From positions 1 to 23,264 of IMG/VR virus record IMGVR_UViG_3300025889_018465: a DNA stretch of 23,264 nt; one strand, written 5' to 3'. Shown here one piece after another: positions 12,310 to 21,798 of the stretch (position 1 is the first letter of the stretch; each line of letters begins with the position of its first letter). Under the pieces are notes generated by a model that saw nothing but the letters and a program-made list of their open reading frames with translations, had not been told where the DNA came from and did not search any database. This DNA is from a virus. Position numbers and translations under genes: made by a program.

Positions 12310-12382
<73 letters not shown>

Positions 12383-12556
12383 CACTTCATAAGTTGCTTT
12401 AAATTATGAACTTATAACCTTGGATAGAGCGCTTTAAAAACTCTAAAACGTGCTTAATCCAGTTTTTCAATCGATATCCTGGCAAAAATAATGCAAAAAA
12501 ATAATGATTGAAACACTTGACAAAGTCGTGATTTGTGGGTAATTTTACAGGATAAG

Positions 12557-12565
12557 TGATACAAT
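12557..12565 (+). promoter_or_regulatory. Candidate extended -10 promoter for the RadC/integrase operon
   Basis: TGATACAAT at 12557-12565 is an extended -10 (TGnTACAAT). A TTGACA lies at 12517-12522, too far for normal spacing with it. Transcription would start near 12572, at the beginning of the 19-bp repeats, so these could act as an operator. Confidence 0.5.
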
Positions 12566-12571
12566 AAAAAT

Positions 12572-12609
12572 CGTACTAAAAACCGGAAACCGTACTAAAA
12601 ACCGGAATC
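12572..12609. repeat. Two tandem 19-bp units; includes right copy of the 31-bp direct repeat
   Basis: CGTACTAAAAACCGGAAAC (12572-12590) is followed by CGTACTAAAAACCGGAATC (12591-12609). Bases 12579-12609 repeat 12181-12211 exactly. They lie between the promoter and the RadC gene, on the other side of the tRNA segment from the left copy. Integrase arm-type sites or operators are both possible. Confidence 0.9.
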
Positions 12610-12647
12610 CAAACACCAAAAATAACGACAACAAAAAAGGACACAAA

Positions 12648-13103
12648 ATGAAAATATATGAAGCCAAAATCAGCTACAATTTACTTCGCATGGGTGAAGA
12701 ATGCCAATTGGATTGCCAAGAGAAAGTGGTCGAATACATGGCCGGCGCTTTTGATGAAGATCCCACTATCGAATGGATCTATGTGATTGAATTGAATCGC
12801 AAAAATTTACCGCTAGGTCGAACGGTTATCACCAGGGGCACCGCAAGCAGCACACTTTTCCACCCTAGGGAAGTACTAAGGCCGGTTATATTAGCAAACG
12901 CCCCAGCTTTCATCCTTGTACATAATCACCCATCTGGTGATCCAACTCCCAGCAGAGCAGATATACAAATCACGAGGCAAATGAAACAAGCTGCCGAGAC
13001 AATGAATATTGATTTTTTAGATCATATTATTATAGGAGATAAAGACGTAGATCCAGAGGGGGGAGGCTACTACAGTTTTAACGAAGCCGGAATTATTATT
13101 TAA
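12648..13103 (+). CDS. RadC-like JAB/MPN-domain protein
   Basis: The 151-residue product carries the family's JAMM motif HNHPSGDPTPSRAD at residues 92-105, with the preceding strand (ANAPAFILV) and helix (FHPREVLRPVILA) in the right places. RadC-type proteins are frequent on phages, plasmids and islands. They are zinc metalloprotease-like in fold, but their reaction is unsettled; anti-restriction roles have been proposed. It lacks the N-terminal helix-hairpin-helix part of chromosomal RadC (about 220 residues), as usual for mobile versions. The start has AAAAAAGGACACAAA. It is the first gene of the rightward operon with the integrase 12 bases downstream. Confidence 0.88.
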   Translation: MKIYEAKISYNLLRMGEECQLDCQEKVVEYMAGAFDEDPTIEWIYVIELNRKNLPLGRTVITRGTASSTLFHPREVLRPVILANAPAFILVHNHPSGDPTPSRADIQITRQMKQAAETMNIDFLDHIIIGDKDVDPEGGGYYSFNEAGIII

Positions 13104-13115
13104 AAAAGGACAAAT

Positions 13116-14387
13116 ATGATACGACACGCCGGAGATTTTAGCTTAAAGCCGCGTCGCAAGGGTGCCAAGCGCGGCAACCTGTTCCGATTGGAGCATAATG
13201 GACCCATCTACTGCCGCTTTTTTTATACCGATCAAAGCGGTAAGACTAAGGAGGTTAAGCGCTGCACGGATAAAACGAGCGAAAAGGCCGCGAAAGAAGT
13301 TGCCTGGCGTATTTATCAGGATGCAACGGGCACGGCACCAGAAAATATGGTTGTGCCCGGGAAGCTGCGGAGTACCGCACCGGCATTAGCTAGCCTCGTG
13401 AATTTTATTGAGCATAACCGTACTCAGTGTTTCCCGAAAGCGGCACCTAAGACGCTTCACAATTATTTAAGCCGTTTAGCTATGGCCGTGCGCCTGGTGA
13501 CGCAGAGAGAGGACTGGCAAAGGGTGACTCTAAACACACTGGATGAAAACTTTTTGCACAAGTGGCGATCAATCCAGTACCGTCGGCGCGGACTAGATTT
13601 TGATATACAATCGCAGCGCGATTTGCACCTGAACGCGAATATAAATTCGGAATGGCAGGATGTGAAAGCGATCTTTAGCAAGCAGGCCATGCTGGCCTAT
13701 AAAAATTTTGGCTTTGAGCTTCCCGAGTGCCTGTACAGAATGCTAGCAGTGCCTCGGCTACAGTGTAAGACCGAAGGCTTTACCGAGATCCCTGCGGAAA
13801 TGGACCTACAGATGCAGGTGTGCGCTCAAGCAGCGATCCACCGTGGTCGTGGATTCGACTACGCAGTGCCGGATGGGTACCGTGTGCCGAGCCCAGAAAC
13901 CGGCGTGATCTACGAAATGGCCCGGTTTGCCGGGCTCACTCAAAAAGAAATCGTGGGCTTTTGGCGTGCCTGGCTTGCGCCTGACCGGAAACATATATAT
14001 ATTGCACCCTATAAAGATTCAAACGGAGTGAACTTTCAGACTAAAGGGAATGCAAAAAACGGATCAGTGCCGTGCAACCCGCTGCGTGTACAGTGGTGGA
14101 TCGAAGCATTGAACACGAGCGGCGAATATCTATTGCCGGGCAAGTACCCGACCACCCGGCGCAAACTCGCCGAACGCGCCGCGAATGGATGGATTGCTGA
14201 ATTTTTCGGTGGCGATCGCAAGAAGCGCCTGCACGACCTACGCAAGCAGGCCGGTAGCGACGTGTTCAAAGCCTCCAAGAGCTTGACCGCAGCGGCGGCT
14301 TTCCTGCGCGACAGTGAAGAGACCGCCCGGAAATATTATTTACCTGATGGCCATCATGCCGGTCTGTTTGGCGTGGTGGGACTCTAA
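13116..14387 (+). CDS. int: Tyrosine-recombinase-type phage integrase
   Basis: The 423-residue product has an N-terminal arm-binding-like region (residues 1-75), a SAM-like core-binding domain (about 90-195) and a C-terminal catalytic domain. Visible catalytic parts are the beta-hairpin lysine (FQTKGNAKNG, Lys310), box II HDLRKQAGSD (His373, Arg376) and the nucleophile in ARKYYLP (Tyr407 or 408). Where the first catalytic Arg is expected (usually TGLRxxE) the sequence reads FAGLTQKEIVG, and the usual GH of LGH is RD (FLRDSEET). The enzyme may thus be divergent or use another Arg. It should integrate the phage at a tRNA-Lys 3' end; the candidate attP lies 0.8 kb upstream. Start with AAAAAAGGACAAAT. 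Confidence 0.88.
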   Translation: MIRHAGDFSLKPRRKGAKRGNLFRLEHNGPIYCRFFYTDQSGKTKEVKRCTDKTSEKAAKEVAWRIYQDATGTAPENMVVPGKLRSTAPALASLVNFIEHNRTQCFPKAAPKTLHNYLSRLAMAVRLVTQREDWQRVTLNTLDENFLHKWRSIQYRRRGLDFDIQSQRDLHLNANINSEWQDVKAIFSKQAMLAYKNFGFELPECLYRMLAVPRLQCKTEGFTEIPAEMDLQMQVCAQAAIHRGRGFDYAVPDGYRVPSPETGVIYEMARFAGLTQKEIVGFWRAWLAPDRKHIYIAPYKDSNGVNFQTKGNAKNGSVPCNPLRVQWWIEALNTSGEYLLPGKYPTTRRKLAERAANGWIAEFFGGDRKKRLHDLRKQAGSDVFKASKSLTAAAAFLRDSEETARKYYLPDGHHAGLFGVVGL

Positions 14388-14406
14388 CAAAATGACAGGA
14401 ATAAAT

Positions 14407-14649
14407 ATGAGAATAATAGCTAAGATCCAAAAATGGCGACGCCAGCGAAGAAAAAAGTCGGCTCGACGAGCTGAAATAGAAGCAGAGATACGTCATATAG
14501 TAGAAATGCAAAGGCTCAATTCTGGAGTGGCTTGCGCTATGATAAATAAGGGGAGATGGCCAGCCAACTACGGGCCAGAAAAATATTTTGATTACGCTTG
14601 CGGAAAAAAGGCAATCCAAGAGCTACAACAAGAGCTACTAAATTTATAA
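14407..14649 (+). CDS. Small basic hypothetical protein
   Basis: I choose the ATG at 14407, which has AGGA six bases before it, over an earlier in-frame Met inside the integrase gene. The 80-residue product has an Arg/Lys-rich start (MRIIAKIQKWRRQRRKKSAR), a helix (EIEAEIRHIVEMQ) and a C-terminus with WPANYGPEKYFDYACGKKAI. It is probably nucleic-acid binding by charge. No family is recognised. Confidence 0.55.
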   Translation: MRIIAKIQKWRRQRRKKSARRAEIEAEIRHIVEMQRLNSGVACAMINKGRWPANYGPEKYFDYACGKKAIQELQQELLNL

Positions 14650-14663
14650 CCCAAAAAACGACA

Positions 14664-14876
14664 ATGCACCTAATAAAACTTATCCAATTTTCCAAAGCAT
14701 ATGCCAGCCTCGACAAGGAAGTCCGTGAAGCCGTCAATGAGATCATCCAAGGCCAGTTTGAAAAGATGGAATTGGAAACCATTCACCAGATTATCGGACC
14801 GCTTGGCGGCCACTCGCCTGCATTGGATGCTAAGATCAATCAAGCGCTGGCTTACTACCGCTGCCGCAAGGCTTAA
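14664..14876 (+). CDS. Small helical hypothetical protein
   Basis: The 70-residue product from the ATG at 14664 (MHLIKLIQFSKAYASLDKEV) is helical: REAVNEIIQGQFEKMELETI then a loop GPLGGHSPALDAK and a final helix. The ribosome-binding site is weak. It lies 14 bases after the previous gene and 29 before the next, in a rightward operon. Function unknown. Confidence 0.52.
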   Translation: MHLIKLIQFSKAYASLDKEVREAVNEIIQGQFEKMELETIHQIIGPLGGHSPALDAKINQALAYYRCRKA

Positions 14877-14905
14877 CTCAACCCCAAAGGAGACAAAAAC
14901 AAACA

Positions 14906-15163
14906 ATGACTACACTCAGACTTAAAAAAAGACTCACAGAAATAATCAAGAGCGATACGTGCCTAGTGTACTTATGGGCTCCACTCTTGGCGCTGATTAT
15001 CATGTGGTATATGCCGGTTGGATGGCTAATTATGATTGCCGCCACTTTTTATGATAAGGAACTACGCAAAGACGGTTGGCCTTACTGGATGATACTGGCT
15101 TACTGTATCGTCGCTACCATTCAGGTTCAGATAAATTTTCAAGTTAATACTCCGCTTGATTGA
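14906..15163 (+). CDS. Small multi-pass membrane protein (holin-like in size)
   Basis: The 85-residue product has a charged N-terminus (MTTLRLKKRLTEIIKSD) and two or three membrane segments: VYLWAPLLALIIMWYMPVGW with LIMIAATFY, then, after KELRKDGWPY, WMILAYCIVATIQVQINF. Upstream is AAAGGAGA at 13 bases. Length and topology would suit a holin, but no lysin gene is beside it, so this is only one possibility. Its end overlaps the end of the convergent giant gene by 20 bases; I see no terminator hairpin between them. Confidence 0.6.
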   Translation: MTTLRLKKRLTEIIKSDTCLVYLWAPLLALIIMWYMPVGWLIMIAATFYDKELRKDGWPYWMILAYCIVATIQVQINFQVNTPLD

Positions 15164-18100
15164 GTAACTGATCTTTTACCGCTTGCCTTGCGGCTTTACT
15201 CGGCACCGCTTGCAGTAGGCGGTACTCGAAGCTTTTGCGCATCTTATCAGCCCGCTTCCACTTGTGCTTGAGGTGTTGCATCCGGTACGGTTTTTGCTGG
15301 ATCCATTGCCACTGTTTATCGGTCAGGTCGCTGCGGCCCTGATCGTACATTTGCAGGAGCATTTTTTCGATTGCCTGGCGATCTTTTGCAGCATCTACCA
15401 GTAGTGGCTCACCGATTTCACGCGCCTTTTCGATACGGCCCCGGTTACTTACCTTCAGGAAGCGTCCGAGCGTATTCTGTACGCCTGGCGCCTTTAGTCG
15501 CCGTTCTAATTCGGTAGTGGTCGTTTGGTTGAGCGATTTACGGTCGAAACGGTGGATTAACCCACCGCCAAGCTTATTCCAGACCCACTTCCACACTTGC
15601 GTATCATCGTCGTCACCAGTGAGCATTGCATCCTGTGTAACCACTGGAGAGTTGGTAAACGAGTCTTGCGGGTTCAGGCCCGACACATAGAAATTGTACA
15701 ATCCACCAAGCACTTGAAGGAATGGATTTTCGGTAGGGAACTGATCACCGGCAAACTCCTTTAGCTCTTTAAGTGGAGTCGTGCTCTCTTCGATGGCTAC
15801 TTGCATCAGCTTACGCGCCGCGCCGTGCATCCATTTATGCCCTTCAAACAGCGGCAAGCGCAGATACTTCACTTTTTGTTGCGCTTTGTCCTCCCAGCCT
15901 ATTGGTACGATAATATAATTCGTTTTATCATATTCCGGCACAGACTTCATCTGTTCTTCGGCTTCATCGCCAGCCAGCCCCATCTCAGCCAGCATCATCA
16001 CACCCGCCGGGCCAGCCACATATGTCAGGAAACTGACACCCACACTCCACGGATTGGTTGCCACCTTCTTCCCGAAGGAGCGAATGCCCTCCCGCGCCGC
16101 ATTATAATACAGCCCGACCATCGTTTCCATGATTGGATTGCTTGACCCACGGTTTAAAAAGTCCGGCGAGCCCGCCCATTCACGGATCATTTCAGCCTTT
16201 CGGCCTTCTGGCATTGTCGGATGCTTTTGGTCGAGAAAACGCATACCCGCGATTTTCATGGTACGTTCGGCGATTTGCCCGGGAATAAAGATTGTATTCC
16301 AAGCCTTGCCAATTTTTTCAACCAGTGGCATCGCCTCCCCTTTACCCGCATGTGGATTGATTCCAAAGCGCAGCATCAATGCTTCCGAACCCGGCACCAT
16401 CCCCATCTTTTCGCCCTTCGGTGTGGCCCGGCTGATGATTACGCCGCGCTCCAGAGCTTGCTCAGTATAGGGCGCCGCGCCCCCCAGAAAGCCCCGCGCC
16501 GCATCGGCCATTGAGCCGGGAATTAATGGTAAAATTTTACGTGCCCGAGCGTCCGGTAGCTGCATAATGGCCGCACCGATGTCACGCAAAAACGCCACTG
16601 GCACGAAGCCCGGATTGTTTTGGGTAAATAGTGCTTTGCTTATATTATTGGGAATTGTAAACAAGCCAAACACCCAATCATTCATTGATTGCGCAGAGTC
16701 AAAGAAATCCGCCACTTCACGCGGCACATAATACGCCTTTGTTTCACCCGCATCCTGATACTGTAGCGTACCCACTCGATCCCCGCTAATCACCCGTGGC
16801 TTACGCCGTTTACCGTCGAAGGTGTAGCTTGCCTCCTCGATAAAATCACTGCCCTGATCAAGCATCCCCTGAACCACTGCTTTTTTAGCTTGCTCACGCT
16901 TTGCCATCCGGATCAGCGCCATATCTTTTTGCAAGGTCGCCGTGACCGGATCTTTAATTTCTCCCAACCAGCCATTTTGCCGGTAGATACGACCCGCCTC
17001 ATGGGAGCCAAAGTTAGACTCGATCAAATCACGGATCGACTCTGCCCGGCGATTCGGCTTTGCATCCAGCCCGCGCGAAAAGGTCACATACTGGTCACGC
17101 TCTAGCAAGATTTCAGTGGTTTCCGGGCTCAGTACCCCGGCTTTCATCAGCGGACTGATCACATTCTCCCGCCGCACTGCCGACCACTCTCGCCGCGCCG
17201 CCTCCAGCGCCTGCCACTGCTCATCACTCATACGCTTGCGTAGATGATCCAATTGCTCCGCCGAAGCCTTTGGATTTAAGCCCAGGGTATTGGCAATGTC
17301 TGCCCGATTATTGAAAACATGCTGGTGCAGGCTATACAGCGCCAGATCATTCAGCGATAGCCCCGCCTGCTTGATCGGCTTAAATACCCGCTCATTTACG
17401 CGGCGTAACATAAGCTCTACTCCACTATCTCTGTAGCGATAATCCCCCATCATCATCTTAGCCCGCGCAATTTCCGGCGAGCCCTTATCCAGATAGCTAA
17501 GTACGCGGCTTTGCTCCCGGAATAGCGCCCCCTGCACCCGGTTGAACGACTGCTTGAACGCCATCTTCGACATATCGGACTCATGTGCCCACTCTGCCTG
17601 CCGCTGCAACATTTCCTCCACATCCCGCATCCGCTTATCCTGTACATTGCCCGTAAGCATCAGTTCCTGGATCTGATCATACAGCCTGGAAAACTCCGGC
17701 TTATTCGCCCGGTAACGCATAAACGCATCGTAATACTTAGGCGCACGCTCCCGCAAGGCCGCCGGATTATTCAGCAAGATATTACCCATCTCGGCATACA
17801 TCTCGATCGATGTTTTAAAATAATCCGGCATTGTCTTCATGCCGTGCCACCAGGCAATCGCACCCTCGGCCTCGGCCTTCAACTCTTCGATCCAGAACAC
17901 CTGCCGCTTATTAATTTCCGCCTTCAGTAGTTCACGGTAATACTCCCGCTCACTTTTAGTCACCTTTGCCGGATCATTCTCCAACTTACGCAGGAAGGTA
18001 AACCACTTTGGCAGGTTTTCCCGCATCGCGGCCCGCACCAGCTCTTTCTTTTGCTCCGGCGTCAACCGTGCCACATAGTCATGCAGATCCGGGTCCATAT

Positions 18101-20942
18101 CCCGCGCATTGGTATTATTCCACACATTAAGGATTTCCTCCGGGCTGATATCCGTCTTTACCGCATCCGGCGACAGTTCCGCAGCCGCTAGATCCTCAGC
18201 GGCCAGCCCTTTAGCCAGCCGCCGCAAGCGCTGCCGATCCTGATCCGTCAAGGTTTGTTGCGGCCCGATCTCCCACGGGTTAAGCTGGCTTTTTAAAAAT
18301 TTCTTAGCGCTCTTAATGCGTCCCAGGATATTACCTCTCCCTTTAATCATCTTTTGCGGCAACCAGTCCACCAGGTGCATAATCTCATGGGCCAGCACTT
18401 TACTCGCGAGCACCGGTGGTTTACGCTTGGCCGCCGCCGTCGCTTCGCGCAACTGCTCCTCATACAACTGCTCCGCCAATTGCTGCACCTCCACATCCAC
18501 CTGATCTTTATTTAACTGTGCCAGCGCCTGCGCCATCGACCGCTTGCGCATCTCAGCCTTTTCCTCATCGGAGACGAGTTGAAACAGATCCGTGCGCATC
18601 TCGATTTCACCCTGTCCGCCGCGCCCGTCCGTATGTCGAAACACTCCCAGCGCCCGGCCCTTCAGTGCCCGTATCTTTTCCACCACCTTTGGATACTTAC
18701 CACCAAGCAGATCGCGGTACATCTGCACCATCTCCGGCATCTCAATCGGCAGTTCCGAGTAGTTGGGGTCATCCTTCGGAGCCACCGGAGCCTCCACCGT
18801 AGGCGCATCACCCAGCGGGCCTTGCTTAGTATTGTAGGCTTCGCCTTGTGGCTGCTCATACCCCTCTTCAGCAATACTACTGCGAGCTTGATCCAGTTCA
18901 TCCTGTTGCGCCCGAGACTTTACTCTGGGTGTGACACGCTCGCCCTCCAGCGCATAGCCCTTTGGCATCGGCATTTGCGCCGCTTTTAAAACCGAAGCGG
19001 CAAAACTTTTGCGATGCTCCACCGCATCCGCAATATACTCCTGCGGGCTTGGCCCCATCGCAAACGGGTCATCCGGATCGACCGGCTCATACGGTGCGGC
19101 ATCCACAAAATTATTATCCACATAGACCGACTCTGCCAGCGGCAGCACCAGCCGATCCTCCCCTTGCAGTACTATTTCGCCCTGATCTGGCAGTAGCTCC
19201 ACCACTTCCAAGCGTTCACCCTTTACCTGGATCGACTCGCCGACTCGCAAGCTAGAGAGCGGCACCGCATCCGTGGCCGCCTGCGCCAGCGTACGCCCCT
19301 TGTTTTCCATCAGCGCAGCGTACAGCTTGCCCTCATGCTCCAGCTTATCCATCCGCGCCGCCACCTTTGGTCGATCCTCTGCGGCCTTAGCCAATGCCCG
19401 CCACAACTCATCTGGTGATTCAAACTTAGTGCCAAAACTATCATTCAATTCACCGATCAAGGTATCTACCGGACGCCCCCCCTTATTGCGTAACATCCGC
19501 AGCACACCCTGCCCCATTGTTTCGGCATACCCATCATACTCACCACCAGAGCGATCGATTGGCGGACGAATACCGCCCAGCTCATTCACATAGTCGATCA
19601 CATCCCACTCACCATCTGCCCGCGGTGGAATCTTAAACGACGCCTTTGTTTTAGTCGCTTGCGGCTCTGGCTCCACCTGTGTAGGCCCTACCGCCCCAGC
19701 AGACTGTTGGCCCAATTGTGGCTCGACCTGCGTCTCTGCCACCGCCTCGGCCGCAGCGATAGGTGCCTGTGAAGCTTGCGCTACCTTACCCGCCGCCGTC
19801 AGCCCGCCACGCGCCGAAGCGCCGAGAATGCCACCGACAAATAGCTCAGTAACGCGCTGCTTAATGGTCTGCCAATTGACCGTATCGCGGCCATCCTGCA
19901 AAATATGTTTACCCAGTTCGTCGAGCACCTGACCTTGTGCCATCTCAGGCAATCCCTCCGCCGCAAAGCCCTTCAATAGTTCGCGGCGGATACTCGGATC
20001 AGCCAGCTTTTTCAATACATCCTTTGTCGGTCCCTGTAATTTGCGCGTGATCAGTTTAAGTGGGCCATATTCCAGTGCCCCCCCGATCACCGAGTACAGC
20101 CCTGCCATCATCTCGGTACGGCCGCGCTCCTCATCATTCATCTGGTGCAGCGGCTTACCCATACTTGCCTCTGCATCCTGTAGCGCCTCATCATACATTT
20201 GCGGCACGAGTCCGGTGCCCAGCGTCGCCATTTGCCCGACGAGCTGCACCGCACCCTCTAGTAACATTCCCTCCAGGCTATTGCGATACTCAGGATCTTC
20301 GCCATACACCTGGCCCGCCACCGTATGGATCTCTTTGGCAAATGCAGAGATAGCCTCCGGGCGTAGCTGCACCTCAGCCCGTGCGCCCCGTGGCGTAGCG
20401 GTGCCGAGTGGCAAGGTGCGCACACTCTCTTGCGCCACCTTACTGCCGATCTCAATCGCGCCCCGCAACATGGAAGCGTCCAGTCGCGCCGCAGCGGATG
20501 CAATCGTGGCCAGGCGCTTCTTAAAAAATCCAGATCCCTGCTCCGGCCGCTCGACCAGATCACCCCGTCCGTGCGCTTGAGCAATATCGGTTAAATCCGC
20601 ATGATAAGCCTGTGGCAACGCATCCAGATCCCGCTCTCCAGACTGAAGTGCCTCCCACTGGCGTTCGACCTCCGGCGCATACAAACGGCGCGTCACCGGC
20701 ACTGTATTAGTGGCCGGCACATCCGCATCCATCCCCGTCGAGCCACCCTGCCAGCGCTTGCGCCCCGTATCAATCTGCACCTGCTCAGAGTGCTTGGCAT
20801 ACCAAGCTTGCTTGACCGCCGCCAGGTGCGCATCATCCAAGCGGTTTAAATCCTGCGCCAGCCCAGGATCCCCCCGTACTGCCGTGCGCAACGCTTCATC
20901 CAGTGCGCCATAGGCCTCTTGCGAATTACTAAATACTTGCAT
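15144..20942 (-). CDS. Giant virion-type protein (1932 residues) with zinc metallopeptidase motif
   Basis: A single uninterrupted frame. Residues about 150-400 are Ala/Gly-rich helices, some amphipathic (GAVQLVGQMATLGTG, then VIGGALEYGPLKLITRK). A Pro/Ala linker near 410-440 precedes a domain beginning WDVIDYVNELGGIRPPIDRS. Around residue 850 is VLAHEIMHLVDWLP, with the HExxH zinc motif (His852, Glu853, His856), and TSIEMYAEMGNILLNNP near 1044 could give the third ligand (Glu1047). After 1100 come long helices and a region (SNFGSHEAGRIYRQNGWLGE, later NNISKALFTQNNPGFVPVAF) like the large polyvalent-protein domains of phage ejection proteins. Probably packaged in the virion and injected with DNA, the peptidase acting on a host or virion protein. 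The start lacks a clear ribosome-binding site. Confidence 0.8.
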   Translation of the reverse strand: MQVFSNSQEAYGALDEALRTAVRGDPGLAQDLNRLDDAHLAAVKQAWYAKHSEQVQIDTGRKRWQGGSTGMDADVPATNTVPVTRRLYAPEVERQWEALQSGERDLDALPQAYHADLTDIAQAHGRGDLVERPEQGSGFFKKRLATIASAAARLDASMLRGAIEIGSKVAQESVRTLPLGTATPRGARAEVQLRPEAISAFAKEIHTVAGQVYGEDPEYRNSLEGMLLEGAVQLVGQMATLGTGLVPQMYDEALQDAEASMGKPLHQMNDEERGRTEMMAGLYSVIGGALEYGPLKLITRKLQGPTKDVLKKLADPSIRRELLKGFAAEGLPEMAQGQVLDELGKHILQDGRDTVNWQTIKQRVTELFVGGILGASARGGLTAAGKVAQASQAPIAAAEAVAETQVEPQLGQQSAGAVGPTQVEPEPQATKTKASFKIPPRADGEWDVIDYVNELGGIRPPIDRSGGEYDGYAETMGQGVLRMLRNKGGRPVDTLIGELNDSFGTKFESPDELWRALAKAAEDRPKVAARMDKLEHEGKLYAALMENKGRTLAQAATDAVPLSSLRVGESIQVKGERLEVVELLPDQGEIVLQGEDRLVLPLAESVYVDNNFVDAAPYEPVDPDDPFAMGPSPQEYIADAVEHRKSFAASVLKAAQMPMPKGYALEGERVTPRVKSRAQQDELDQARSSIAEEGYEQPQGEAYNTKQGPLGDAPTVEAPVAPKDDPNYSELPIEMPEMVQMYRDLLGGKYPKVVEKIRALKGRALGVFRHTDGRGGQGEIEMRTDLFQLVSDEEKAEMRKRSMAQALAQLNKDQVDVEVQQLAEQLYEEQLREATAAAKRKPPVLASKVLAHEIMHLVDWLPQKMIKGRGNILGRIKSAKKFLKSQLNPWEIGPQQTLTDQDRQRLRRLAKGLAAEDLAAAELSPDAVKTDISPEEILNVWNNTNARDMDPDLHDYVARLTPEQKKELVRAAMRENLPKWFTFLRKLENDPAKVTKSEREYYRELLKAEINKRQVFWIEELKAEAEGAIAWWHGMKTMPDYFKTSIEMYAEMGNILLNNPAALRERAPKYYDAFMRYRANKPEFSRLYDQIQELMLTGNVQDKRMRDVEEMLQRQAEWAHESDMSKMAFKQSFNRVQGALFREQSRVLSYLDKGSPEIARAKMMMGDYRYRDSGVELMLRRVNERVFKPIKQAGLSLNDLALYSLHQHVFNNRADIANTLGLNPKASAEQLDHLRKRMSDEQWQALEAARREWSAVRRENVISPLMKAGVLSPETTEILLERDQYVTFSRGLDAKPNRRAESIRDLIESNFGSHEAGRIYRQNGWLGEIKDPVTATLQKDMALIRMAKREQAKKAVVQGMLDQGSDFIEEASYTFDGKRRKPRVISGDRVGTLQYQDAGETKAYYVPREVADFFDSAQSMNDWVFGLFTIPNNISKALFTQNNPGFVPVAFLRDIGAAIMQLPDARARKILPLIPGSMADAARGFLGGAAPYTEQALERGVIISRATPKGEKMGMVPGSEALMLRFGINPHAGKGEAMPLVEKIGKAWNTIFIPGQIAERTMKIAGMRFLDQKHPTMPEGRKAEMIREWAGSPDFLNRGSSNPIMETMVGLYYNAAREGIRSFGKKVATNPWSVGVSFLTYVAGPAGVMMLAEMGLAGDEAEEQMKSVPEYDKTNYIIVPIGWEDKAQQKVKYLRLPLFEGHKWMHGAARKLMQVAIEESTTPLKELKEFAGDQFPTENPFLQVLGGLYNFYVSGLNPQDSFTNSPVVTQDAMLTGDDDDTQVWKWVWNKLGGGLIHRFDRKSLNQTTTTELERRLKAPGVQNTLGRFLKVSNRGRIEKAREIGEPLLVDAAKDRQAIEKMLLQMYDQGRSDLTDKQWQWIQQKPYRMQHLKHKWKRADKMRKSFEYRLLQAVPSKAARQAVKDQLLNQAEY

Positions 20943-20948
20943 GTTTAA

Positions 20949-21764
20949 TTACAGTCCGAGCCGTTTAAGTACACTTTCCTGAACCGCCTCCATATCCACC
21001 GCTTGAGCCGGTGCTTCAGCCGGGGCCGCGCCATTTTCAGACTGACTTTTTTCCCAATAGGCCCGTGCATCTTCAGCAGTTGCCTGCCGTCGGCGCAGTG
21101 TGCCAAACTGATCGATCGGCTCTTCAATTGAATCCATATACAGCGCCGCCAGGGCATAATCGCCCTGCTGCAATGCCTGTAAAAAAGCGGCATGATTGCG
21201 CTGCGTAGCGGTAGGCTTAGGCGCGGCGGGAGCGGTGCCCATCTTGAGCACATCATCGGCGGCGTCGAACTGGCCCATACGGTTAAAATCGATAGCGGCC
21301 TCCAGTGCGGGATTGCGCTGCATAACGGTGCCAGTGCCGGGGTATTGCGCTTCGAGTACATCGGCGCGGCGGTTGCCGATATAGCCCTGCAGCATCGCCT
21401 CCTGTTCCGCCTGCTGGCGGGCAGCAGCATCACTGGCAAGATCCTTTTCCAGATCGTAGCGGTTGCGCTGCATATTCTGCTCCATTTGCTGGCCCAGTAG
21501 CGTGCGATTGCGGTATTGCTGGGTACGCTCTGTGCGGGCCATCGGCCCTTGACTGATCGTTTCAGTGAGACCCGCCACTCCGCCCATTTGCTGGCCCTGG
21601 GTACTATTGTGCCACTGTGCTAGGCGCTTAGGATCACGCCCACTCAGCGCAGCGGTGAGTACATCGGTCGGTACGTTTACACCAGTCACTGTGCGAGACG
21701 TCGCCTGAGCAGTATCGCGTGCGGTTGCGGATGGATAGCGGGATAAGGGTCTGTAGGGAGGCAT
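20949..21764 (-). CDS. Virion-associated hypothetical protein
   Basis: The 271-residue product (MPPYRPLSRYPSATARDTAQ) is Gln/Ala-rich. Residues 60-130 are coiled-coil-like (ERTQQYRNRTLLGQQMEQNM, then ASDAAARQQAEQEAMLQGYI) and the rest is helical with a Pro/Ala linker. No enzymatic motif is seen. It ends six bases before the giant gene's ATG, so the two are probably co-translated partners, perhaps in the ejection complex. The ATG has no obvious Shine-Dalgarno sequence. Confidence 0.65.
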   Translation of the reverse strand: MPPYRPLSRYPSATARDTAQATSRTVTGVNVPTDVLTAALSGRDPKRLAQWHNSTQGQQMGGVAGLTETISQGPMARTERTQQYRNRTLLGQQMEQNMQRNRYDLEKDLASDAAARQQAEQEAMLQGYIGNRRADVLEAQYPGTGTVMQRNPALEAAIDFNRMGQFDAADDVLKMGTAPAAPKPTATQRNHAAFLQALQQGDYALAALYMDSIEEPIDQFGTLRRRQATAEDARAYWEKSQSENGAAPAEAPAQAVDMEAVQESVLKRLGL

Positions 21765-21798
21765 CGTGGGTAGGGGTTAAAGGTTAGGTAACAGAGTA

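Noticed and set aside
12387-12415. Overlapping inverted repeats after tRNA-Thr (TTCATAA/TTATGAA and ATAAGTT/AACTTAT) as a terminator
   Set aside because: The stems are A+T-only and compete with each other, and there is no following T run, so termination is not convincing.
14906-15163. Firm call of holin for the small membrane protein
   Set aside because: Size and topology fit, but no endolysin or spanin gene is adjacent in the window, so only a membrane protein is supported.
15801-20584. Many plus-strand frames across the giant gene
   Set aside because: All overlap a continuous 1932-codon minus-strand frame and show the composition of antisense readings.
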